The position numbers and the translations under genes were made by a program. Positions 7,587-12,799 of a stretch of 12,799 bases of DNA are shown one piece after another. Source of the DNA: JAHFUI01 sp041485905 (lineage in GTDB: Bacteria > Acidobacteriota > Vicinamibacteria > Vicinamibacterales > CAVVIG01); the NCBI GenBank assembly GCA_041485905.1, contig JBGPKK010000133.1, forward strand, positions 1-12,799, read 5' to 3'. Numbering within the stretch: the first letter of the stretch is position 1; every line of letters begins with the position of its first letter. Below the pieces are notes generated by a model. It worked only from the letters and a program-made list of their open reading frames with translations, was not told where the DNA came from and did not search any database.

Positions 7587-8695
7587 CTGTTGCCCCCGGC
7601 CCGTTCCTCGGCGCGAGCCCCGCTGAGGATATTTCGCAAGCCGTAGTTGCCTTCATGGCACGCGTATTCGAACGGTTGCTGCGTGGCGTCCTTCTTCGTC
7701 AAGTTCATCGCAAACGTCCACGGCCTCGTCCACGTCGCCGGATCCTCCGAGGTGACCGACCATTCAACGGTCCGAGGGCCGACCGGCTTGAAACGTTCGA
7801 CGAGACGCAGCGTGTCGCCGCTGGCGCCCCGGTACGCGATCTGGTCCTTGAAGTTGGTCGTCTCGACGACAAGCGTGTTGCCGTCCCAACGGCCACGCGC
7901 ATCTCCCATGTAGGTCCGGATACTCTTGCCGACGTGCGAACGGCCGTCCAGTGGAATCACACGCGTCTCGTGGATCATCTCGTAAATGATCGCCACCGAC
8001 CCCGGCCCCTGCACAATCTGATACGAGCTCCCGTAAATGGCCGGCATCATCGATCCCGGCAGGCCACGCGAGATGCACCGGTCGTACAAACCGCGATCCT
8101 CGGGGGCGTCGGCGGGGCCGTGCCCGCTTCGACGTCGTGCCTCGGCGCGAGCCGCCGCTCGCTGCCGCGACTCCGGAGTCTCGGGCGGGATCTTTCCGTC
8201 CGGCGGGTCGAGCACGAGCCACGCGCGGCTGTTCGTGGCATTCAATGTTTCCCACCAGAAGAGTTGAGGGTGGCCTTCGGGATCGTCCGAAGCGCTGACG
8301 GCGCGTTCGAGCGTCGCGTTTTGCCGCGCTTGCCGCAGCTCGTTCAACTCCGCAACGGTGATGTCTTCGAGCCGACGGCCTTCGAACTGGCCCGGCCGTT
8401 CGAACGGGATGCCGGCCTCGTCGCTGTTCGAATACACACCAGTCAGATCCGGGTCGCCCCAGGCTGTCCGTCCCGGCTTCCAGTTCTTCGGCACGTCCAG
8501 GGGTGGATACGCCGCCGCATCCCGCCTCTTGAGTCCGTCGGCGACCTCACGAATGAGCTTCCTCTCCGCTTCCTTGATGGCCTGAACGTCGCGCGCCGGC
8601 GTTTGGGACTGGGCCCCGATCGGCATCGTCGCGACCCAGACACCTGCACTCACGACGACGATCGCGCCAAGTAATGCGAGAAGTCGATGAGTCAT
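7583..8695 (-). CDS. Secreted protein of unknown function (paralog 1 of a tandem pair, first gene of operon)
   Basis: The protein has 370 residues with a signal peptide (hydrophobic 5-28, likely cut after PIGA before QSQ). It aligns with the next gene along nearly its full mature length, and about three quarters of positions look identical by eye. It shares NWKPGRTAWGD (71-81), FWWETLNATNSRAWLV (146-161), LPGSMMPAIYGSSYQI (212-227), the TLVVETTNFKDQ block (274-285) and PFEYACHEGNYGLRNILS (341-358). Cys207 and Cys346 are its only cysteines and match those of the paralog. The start is ATG 8695 because AGGAG (8703-8707) lies 7 nt before it; an in-frame ATG at 8701 has only 1 nt of spacing. It opens the four-gene operon and ends in an ATGA overlap. 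Function is unknown. The weakest similarity is in the signal peptide and the 60-70 linker, as expected for two exported copies under similar constraint. Confidence 0.88.
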   Translation of the reverse strand: MTHRLLALLGAIVVVSAGVWVATMPIGAQSQTPARDVQAIKEAERKLIREVADGLKRRDAAAYPPLDVPKNWKPGRTAWGDPDLTGVYSNSDEAGIPFERPGQFEGRRLEDITVAELNELRQARQNATLERAVSASDDPEGHPQLFWWETLNATNSRAWLVLDPPDGKIPPETPESRQRAAARAEARRRSGHGPADAPEDRGLYDRCISRGLPGSMMPAIYGSSYQIVQGPGSVAIIYEMIHETRVIPLDGRSHVGKSIRTYMGDARGRWDGNTLVVETTNFKDQIAYRGASGDTLRLVERFKPVGPRTVEWSVTSEDPATWTRPWTFAMNLTKKDATQQPFEYACHEGNYGLRNILSGARAEERAGGNR

Positions 8696-8702
8696 CTGCA
8701 TT

Positions 8703-8707
8703 CTCCT
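8703..8707 (-). promoter_or_regulatory. Ribosome-binding site that decides the operon's first start
   Basis: AGGAG on the minus strand lies 7 nt before the ATG at 8695 and 1 nt before the ATG at 8701. The spacing favours 8695, removing two residues from the longest reading frame. Confidence 0.7.
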
Positions 8708-8714
8708 ATTTTAG

Positions 8715-8772
8715 GTCCGGCTGAAGCCGGACACTACGTACGTTCGTGCGTAGTGTCCGCCTTTAGGCGGAC
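8715..8772. repeat. Compound palindromic (REP/BIME-like) element B
   Basis: Hairpin 1 has arms GTCCGGCT (8715-8722) and AGCCGGAC (8725-8732) around GA. The centre is an inverted repeat of GGACACTACG (8729-8738) and CGTAGTGTCC (8749-8758), sharing bases with both hairpins. Hairpin 2 has arms GTCCGCCT (8755-8762) and AGGCGGAC (8765-8772) around TT. A GTAG foot precedes each hairpin on one strand, with one T between foot and stem. The element lies 12 nt after the stop of the PQQ-type dehydrogenase gene and 19 nt before the operon start, filling most of the spacer. The three hairpins share bases and cannot all form at once. Confidence 0.85.
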
Positions 8773-8784
8773 CGTCACTTACCG

Positions 8785-10728
8785 TCACGGCAGGCTCAAC
8801 GCGACGAGCTCCGCCGGGTGCCGCTGGCCGCCGATGGCCAGCACCACATATTGCTTGCCGTTGAACAGATAGGTCATCGGCGCGCCATTGGCGCCCGCCT
8901 CGAACTCGATCTCCCACAAGGTCTTGCCTGTGGCTTTGTCGAGCGCACGGAATTTGCGGCCGCCGCCACCGGGCGGTGTGCGTGGGTTGAGCTGATCGCC
9001 TTCGGTGACGAACAGCAACGTCTTGGTGACGATCGCCGACGAGCGCACCGCCTGGCCGAGCGGCGGAAGATTCAGCGCCTTGATCGCGGCGTTGTCGCGC
9101 GGACCGTCGCCGTTGGCAACCTGCCACACGTGATCGCCTTTGTTCAAATCGATGGCGGTGACACGACCGTATGGCGGCTTGACCAGCGGCAGCCCTCGCG
9201 GTCCCTGAACCAGCGGACGCGTGGCCGCGCGGTAATCCAGGTTGGTCTCTTCAGGTTTGCCCTTGAGCAAATCCGCCGAGAACGGATTCGTCTTCGACGG
9301 GATGTAGAGGATGTTCGTTTCAGGATCGAAGGCGGCGCCCGTCCATGCGGTGCCGCCGTTCGACCCTGGAAGCTGCAGAGTGCCCTTCGTCGTGCCGGCT
9401 TGCTCACCCCGCACCGAGGGCGGTGTAAACAGCGGACCGATCCGGTATTGCTTCAGAATCTCGATGGCTTCCGCGCGCAGCTCTGCGGTGAAGTCGATCA
9501 GATCGTCCTCCTGCAGGCCCTGCCGCTCGAAGGGCGCCGGCCTGGTCGGAAACGGCTGCGTCCGTGACGCTTTCTCGCCGGGCACGGTAGACGAGGGCAC
9601 AAGACGCTCTTCAATCGGCCACACCGGCTTGCCGGTCACGCGATCGAGCACGAAGACGAACCCGTGCTTGGTCACCTGGGCGACCGCCTTGATCCGTCTG
9701 CCGCCGACGGCGAGGTCGGCGAGGATCGGCGCCGCGGGGTTGTCGTAGTCGAACAGATCGTGATGGACGGTTTGAAAGTGCCAGATGCGCCTGCCGGTCT
9801 TCGCGTCGACGCACACGATCGAGCTGGTGTACAGGTTGTTGCCGAGACGATGACCGCCGTACATGTCGTTGGTGCCGCTCGACGTCGGCAAGTACACGTA
9901 CCCGAGCTCATCGTCCGCGCTCATCATCGACCAGACGTTACCGGCGCCCGTGTAGGTATACGAGTTGTTCTCCCACGTTTCGACGCCCGGTTCGCCGGCG
10001 TGTGGGATGACATGGAACTGCCATCGCAGCTTCCCGGTATGGATGTCGTACGCACGCACGTCGCCGGGCGGGCCTTCTTTCGTCCTCGCCGAGTCCTGCT
10101 CGAGCATCGACGATCCGATCACCACGACGTCGCGCGCGACCAGCGGGACGCCGCTCCACCGGTACGACTTCATGAGCGGACCGAGCCCGACGTTGAGATC
10201 CACTTTGCCGCCGTCGCCGAAACTGGCGATCGGCTCCCCGTCTTTGGGACTAAGCGCGAACAGATGCTGGCCGCGCGTGTGGAAGATGCGGGCATCGGCC
10301 CCTTGCCCCGAGTACGCGACACCCCAGTGAGCGCCGCCGCCCTGCAGGCCGTCGGGACCCGGCACCAGCGGCTTCTGCGTCCACAGCGTGTGTCCTGTCC
10401 CGGGATCCATCGCCTCGACCAGACCGAGTCCATCCGGCGCGTAGAGGACGCCGTTCGCCATGATGGGCGTCGCGGTGTAGCGGTTCGACAGACGCAGATC
10501 CGGGTTCGCGGCGAGCAAGGCCGGATCAACCTGCGGACGCCGCCACGCCACGCGCAGCTTCGTCACGTTGTCCCTGGTGATCTGATCGAGGGGCGAGTAC
10601 TTGGTCGCGCGGTTGTCGGCGGAGTAGTACGGCCATTCACCGGCCTTCGGCGTGTCCGCACCCTGGACGAGCCCAACCAGACTCACCAGCCCCACGATCA
10701 GCACGACCGGTAGATGCCGTCTCCGCAT
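8785..10728 (-). CDS. Exported PQQ-type quinoprotein dehydrogenase (beta-propeller)
   Basis: The protein has 647 residues. A signal peptide, MRRRHLPVVLIVGLVSLVGL with cleavage near QGAD, is followed by the family opening WPYYSADNRATKYSPLDQIT (about 32-51). Repeated (A/V)xDxxTGxxxW blade motifs include AMDPGTGHTLW, CVDAKTGRRIW, VLDRVTGKPVW and ALDKATGKTLW, and the HHDLFDYDNPAAP segment (about 322-334) is characteristic of PQQ glucose and alcohol dehydrogenases. The family oxidises sugars or alcohols in the periplasm. Unlike membrane glucose dehydrogenase it lacks the five N-terminal helices, and it has neither a CxxCH heme site nor adjacent cysteines, so its electron acceptor is not encoded in it. 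The start is ATG 10728, 7 nt after GGAGAG; the in-frame GTG at 10743 lies before that site. PQQ binding and substrate are inferred from family only. It is separated from both neighbours by palindromic elements, so probably monocistronic. Confidence 0.9.
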   Translation of the reverse strand: MRRRHLPVVLIVGLVSLVGLVQGADTPKAGEWPYYSADNRATKYSPLDQITRDNVTKLRVAWRRPQVDPALLAANPDLRLSNRYTATPIMANGVLYAPDGLGLVEAMDPGTGHTLWTQKPLVPGPDGLQGGGAHWGVAYSGQGADARIFHTRGQHLFALSPKDGEPIASFGDGGKVDLNVGLGPLMKSYRWSGVPLVARDVVVIGSSMLEQDSARTKEGPPGDVRAYDIHTGKLRWQFHVIPHAGEPGVETWENNSYTYTGAGNVWSMMSADDELGYVYLPTSSGTNDMYGGHRLGNNLYTSSIVCVDAKTGRRIWHFQTVHHDLFDYDNPAAPILADLAVGGRRIKAVAQVTKHGFVFVLDRVTGKPVWPIEERLVPSSTVPGEKASRTQPFPTRPAPFERQGLQEDDLIDFTAELRAEAIEILKQYRIGPLFTPPSVRGEQAGTTKGTLQLPGSNGGTAWTGAAFDPETNILYIPSKTNPFSADLLKGKPEETNLDYRAATRPLVQGPRGLPLVKPPYGRVTAIDLNKGDHVWQVANGDGPRDNAAIKALNLPPLGQAVRSSAIVTKTLLFVTEGDQLNPRTPPGGGGRKFRALDKATGKTLWEIEFEAGANGAPMTYLFNGKQYVVLAIGGQRHPAELVALSLP

Positions 10729-10735
10729 AGATCCG

Positions 10736-10741
10736 CTCTCC
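10736..10741 (-). promoter_or_regulatory. Ribosome-binding site that decides the dehydrogenase start
   Basis: GGAGAG on the minus strand lies 7 nt before the ATG at 10728. The alternative GTG at 10743 is upstream of it and overlaps its first G region, so initiation there would need another site, and none is seen. Confidence 0.7.
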
Positions 10742-10746
10742 ACGCC

Positions 10747-10827
10747 GGGAACGGTCGTAGAGACCGTTCCCTACAGGCTCGAAATCCCCACCCAGCGCTC
10801 TGTAGGGGACGGTCTTCAGACCGTCCC
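10747..10827. repeat. Compound palindromic (REP/BIME-like) element C
   Basis: Hairpin 1 has perfect 10-bp arms GGGAACGGTC (10747-10756) and GACCGTTCCC (10762-10771) with a 5-nt loop. The centre has CCCTACAG (10769-10776) and CTGTAGGG (10800-10807), an 8-bp inverted repeat 23 nt apart. Hairpin 2 has perfect 10-bp arms GGGACGGTCT (10806-10815) and AGACCGTCCC (10818-10827) around TC. GTAG precedes each hairpin on one strand. The element lies 5 nt after the stop of the lactonase-like gene and 18 nt before the dehydrogenase start. Confidence 0.85.
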
Positions 10828-10832
10828 AACGA

Positions 10833-11684
10833 CTACTCGTAGTACTCCGGCGACTTCTTCAGCTTCAAGAAGCCGATCAGGTCGTGTGTAATCCACATCT
10901 TCCCGTTCGTCTTCTTCAGGAATTCGTCAACGGCGGCCCTCGACTTCAGCGTGATCTCCTGATCGCCTTGCGCCGGCGCGACTTCCCTGCGGCCGACTTC
11001 TTCCGGATAGTGATAGAGATCGCCCGTCAGCGCGACCGTACCCGTGTTCCGCAGCTTGACGAAGAGCACCTGGTGGCCCGGCGTGTGTCCCGGCGTCTGC
11101 TTGATCACCACCGTCTCGTCGCCGAACACGTCGTAGTCGCCGTCGATGAATTTGTTCTTGCTCGTCTTCAGCGCGCTGTAGGTCGCCGGCGTGTAAAAGC
11201 GGGGCGCCTTCTCGGCAAACATCGCGTCGTATTCCGCTTTGTTCACGAGCCAGGTCGACCCTCGGAAATCGTTCGCGTTGGCGGTGTGATCGCCGTGGCC
11301 GTGCGAGATCGCAAAGTAGTTGATGTCGGCCGGCTTGTACCCGACGTCCGCCATCAGGTCCTTCAACCGCCTCGACGGCGCACCGGGACGGGCGTTGGCC
11401 GCGCCGATGGTGGCATCGAGCACCAACCCAGCCTCCCACATCAGCGTGCCTCGCGGGTGCACGATGAGATACGCCGCGTCCGACAGGTCGGTCGCCCCGA
11501 CCTCTTCCTTCTTCAGACCGAACAGCGGCATCGGATCGGCAATCTTCAGCACGCCGCAGTCGAAGACGTACAGCCGCACAGTTTTCGGCGCCTCCGGTCG
11601 CGCTTGTGCGGCCGTCGATTGCGCCCCGTGCACAGCACCGAAGAGTCCAACGAGGATCGCCCAGAAGCCACATCGATCTCGCAT
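10833..11684 (-). CDS. Exported metallo-beta-lactamase-fold hydrolase, N-acyl homoserine lactonase-like
   Basis: The protein has 283 residues with an N-terminal export signal (hydrophobic 6-20, cleavage near HGAQS or AAQA). The fold's dinuclear zinc set is complete: SHGHGDH gives H128, H130, D132 and H133, PGHTPGH gives H200, ALTGD gives D222 and ITHD gives H267. The opening VRLYVFDCGVLKIADP (37-51), with a following hydrophobic loop, is typical of the AHL-lactonase subgroup, which opens the lactone ring of quorum signals; related proteins cleave other lactones or esters, so the substrate is a guess. AGGGG (11690-11694) lies 5 nt before the ATG. The gene is divergent from the second MBL gene across a 212-bp spacer. 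AHL lactonases such as AiiA are cytoplasmic, so the signal peptide is notable. Confidence 0.88.
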   Translation of the reverse strand: MRDRCGFWAILVGLFGAVHGAQSTAAQARPEAPKTVRLYVFDCGVLKIADPMPLFGLKKEEVGATDLSDAAYLIVHPRGTLMWEAGLVLDATIGAANARPGAPSRRLKDLMADVGYKPADINYFAISHGHGDHTANANDFRGSTWLVNKAEYDAMFAEKAPRFYTPATYSALKTSKNKFIDGDYDVFGDETVVIKQTPGHTPGHQVLFVKLRNTGTVALTGDLYHYPEEVGRREVAPAQGDQEITLKSRAAVDEFLKKTNGKMWITHDLIGFLKLKKSPEYYE

Positions 11685-11695
11685 CGTCTCCCCTC

Positions 11696-11763
11696 GCCGG
11701 CCCTGCTAAGACCCGGCCTACTTCTCAATAATGGGTGACAGCATACTGTCCGGCCACGCCGGA
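11696..11763. repeat. Decayed copy of the palindromic element (D)
   Basis: The left part, 11696-11717, pairs GCCGG with CCGGC over a 12-nt loop and is followed by CTAC (11718-11721), giving a GTAG foot on the minus strand like hairpin 2 of element A. The right part has TCCGGC (11749-11754) and GCCGGA (11758-11763), like hairpin 1 of element B. The length (68 bp) matches the intact copies, but stems are short and no central GTAG remains. I call it a mutated copy on layout rather than on strong identity. Confidence 0.45.
11737..11750. promoter_or_regulatory. Short inverted repeat in the divergent spacer, possible operator
   Basis: GACAG and CTGTC flank CATA, giving a 14-bp dyad about 53 bp from one MBL start and 147 bp from the other. 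It could be a small operator for the divergent pair, or only part of the decayed repeat. No clear -35/-10 pair was found next to it. The remaining spacer (11764-11816) holds nothing I recognise. Confidence 0.25.
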
Positions 11764-11816
11764 AAGAAGCGGTTTGTGGTTCGCCATCACGACTCGAATC
11801 GAAGAGAATCTGACGC

Positions 11817-11900
11817 ATGGATCGAGGCGCCCTGGACTCGTCTCGTGCCATTGACGCACTGGCCCAGGCCGCGCGAGTCTGTCGGAGCGCATTTTCATGA
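11817..11900 (+). CDS. Possible 27-codon leader ORF coupled to the downstream MBL gene
   Basis: An ATG at 11817 opens a frame of 27 codons (MDRGALDSSRAIDALAQAAR, then VCRSAFS) ending in TGA at 11898-11900, which overlaps the MBL start as ATGA. An in-frame TGA at 11811-11813 bounds it upstream, so it is not the tail of a longer gene. Only a weak purine stretch (GAAGAGAA, 11801-11808) precedes it. The peptide is unlike any family I recognise, and short open frames are common in GC-rich DNA. The 4-nt overlap, also used three times in the nearby operon, is the main reason to list it. Confidence 0.25.
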   Translation: MDRGALDSSRAIDALAQAARVCRSAFS

Positions 11901-12781
11901 GACGAAGAACGGTCCTCGGCGCGCTGGTCGCGGCCGGCGCACTCTCGATCGCCGCACGCGGATTTCAGGCGCAGACGCTGCCGGTACTGAAGGTCGTCGA
12001 GGTCCAGAGGGTCAAGGGCAATCTCTATCTGCTCAAGGGCGGTGGCGGGAACACGGCGGTGTTCGTCACCGAACTGGGGGTGGTGCTGGTCGACACGAAG
12101 CTCGTCGGCTGGGGCCGCCCAATGCTGGACGCCATCAAAACGCTGACGACCAGGCCGGTGACGGCGATCATCAACACCCACGCGCACGGCGACCACACCG
12201 GCAGCAACGAGTCCTTCGGCACGGCCGTCGAGATCGTCGCGCACGAGAACACCCGGACGAACATGGAGCGGATGGAGGCGTTCAAGGGCGACAAGGTGAA
12301 CTTCCTGCCGAAGCTGATGTTCAAGGAAAAGCTGTCGATGGGCACCGGCGCGGACAAGATCGATCTCTACTACTTTGGCGCCGGGCACACCAGCGGGGAT
12401 GCCTGGGTGGTATTTCCCGCGCTGCGTGTGCTGCACGCGGGCGACATGTTCGCCGCCAAGGAACCGCCGCTGATCGACACGAGCAACGGTGGCAGCGGCC
12501 TGGCGTATCCGGAGTCGCTGGCGAAAGCGGCCGCCACCCTCTCCAACGTCGAGGCCGTCATCACGGGCCACGGCGGCGTCATGACATGGAAGGATCTCGA
12601 GGAGTACGCGCGGTTCAACAGGGACTTCCGAGATGTAGTCGTGGACGGATTCAATCGCGGCCTCGGCGTCGCCGACATCGCCGACGCCTGGAGACTGCCG
12701 GCCAGGTACAAGGATTACACCGCACCCCCGGCGCGTGTACGGGCCAACGTGCAGGCGATATTGGGCGAGCTGACGCGGTAG
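11897..12781 (+). CDS. Exported metallo-beta-lactamase-fold hydrolase with twin-arginine-like signal
   Basis: The protein has 294 residues. MRRRTVLGALVAAGALSIAA fits a twin-arginine export signal (RRTVL), followed by a likely cut near QAQT. Zinc ligands are complete: THAHGDH gives H95, H97, D99 and H100, AGHTSGD gives H164, LHAGD gives D183 and TGHGG gives H225. The GNLYLLKGGGGNTAVFV opening (41-57) and the pattern resemble secreted hydrolases found beside quinoprotein dehydrogenases, often called QRS or SoxH-like; a true beta-lactamase role is possible but not indicated. It is a different subgroup from the divergent lactonase-like gene. GGAG (11884-11887) lies 9 nt before the ATG. Its substrate is unknown. 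A Tat signal would mean the enzyme is folded, probably with metals loaded, before export. A palindromic element begins 5 nt after its stop. Confidence 0.9.
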   Translation: MRRRTVLGALVAAGALSIAARGFQAQTLPVLKVVEVQRVKGNLYLLKGGGGNTAVFVTELGVVLVDTKLVGWGRPMLDAIKTLTTRPVTAIINTHAHGDHTGSNESFGTAVEIVAHENTRTNMERMEAFKGDKVNFLPKLMFKEKLSMGTGADKIDLYYFGAGHTSGDAWVVFPALRVLHAGDMFAAKEPPLIDTSNGGSGLAYPESLAKAAATLSNVEAVITGHGGVMTWKDLEEYARFNRDFRDVVVDGFNRGLGVADIADAWRLPARYKDYTAPPARVRANVQAILGELTR

Positions 12782-12786
12782 CGACG

Positions 12787-12799
12787 GTCCGGCTAAAGC
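12787..12799. repeat. Left end of another palindromic element, cut by the window edge
   Basis: GTCCGGCTAAAGC begins 5 nt after the MBL stop. It differs from the first 13 bases of hairpin 1 in element B at one loop base, so a continuation of CGGAC and then a CTAC is expected beyond the edge. Confidence 0.55.

Noticed and set aside
5314..8674. Long plus-strand frames (5314-6483, 6570-7646, 7379-8674) antisense to the operon
   Set aside because: All mirror genes with clear signal peptides, paralogy and 4-nt junctions. The two at 6570 and 7379 resemble each other only because the sense paralogs do.
8715..8772. Element B as an ordinary intrinsic terminator
   Set aside because: Stems are strong, but each is followed by ACTACG-type sequence on both strands, not a T-tract. 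A non-canonical terminator role is not excluded.
11546..12571. 341-codon minus-strand frame covering the second MBL gene and the divergent spacer
   Set aside because: The plus frame has every zinc ligand and an export signal. The minus frame has no family features and runs through the spacer.
1..12799. CRISPR array, tRNA/rRNA, riboswitch, prophage or insertion sequence
   Set aside because: No regularly spaced direct repeats, cloverleaf, known aptamer core, transposase or integrase was seen. The only repeats are the palindromic elements, the paralog pair and the 9-bp tandem.

Overview
The window is high-GC DNA, probably from an Acidobacteriota chromosome and most likely a Vicinamibacteria-type soil lineage. 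This rests on style: a Ser/Thr kinase with a GPYEV/GAGGMGEVYRAR N-terminus fused through one membrane helix to a PD40/TolB-like propeller, a pyrroloquinoline-quinone (PQQ)-type propeller dehydrogenase, secreted metallo-beta-lactamase-fold (MBL) hydrolases, and a pair of secreted proteins of a kind usually left unnamed in such genomes. No rRNA or marker gene confirms the taxon. No tRNA, rRNA, CRISPR array, insertion sequence or transposase is visible.

Layout. (1) 1-1224 (+): the 3' part of an MmgE/PrpD-family gene, cut by the window edge. It converges on (2) 1231-3873 (-), a membrane-anchored receptor-like Ser/Thr kinase, with only 6 bp between the two stops. (3) 4004-8695 (-): a four-gene operon whose internal junctions all overlap by 4 nt (ATGA, GTGA, GTGA). 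In transcription order it encodes two tandem paralogous secreted proteins of unknown function, an exported protein with two carboxymuconolactone-decarboxylase-like (CMD) domains, and an MFS transporter of the anion:cation symporter type. (4) 8785-10728 (-): an exported PQQ-type dehydrogenase. (5) 10833-11684 (-): an exported AHL-lactonase-like MBL hydrolase. (6) 11897-12781 (+): a second MBL hydrolase with a twin-arginine-like signal, transcribed divergently and perhaps preceded by a 27-codon ORF coupled to it by ATGA.

Most of these products have export signals or membrane segments, so the region looks like an envelope set for oxidation, hydrolysis and uptake. A plausible but unproven reading is that the operon processes an organic acid or aromatic-type compound outside the cytoplasm and imports the product. 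No substrate can be assigned from sequence.

The most notable non-coding signal is a family of compound palindromes filling the spacers. Three copies are intact, one is decayed, and one is cut by the right edge. Each intact copy is two hairpins flanking a centre that begins with CTAC and ends with GTAG. On the appropriate strand, each hairpin is therefore preceded by a GTAG foot, the hallmark of REP units arranged as BIMEs, and every intact copy starts 5-12 nt after a stop codon. Several gene starts were moved inward from the longest reading frame because a ribosome-binding site or a 4-nt overlap decides them.
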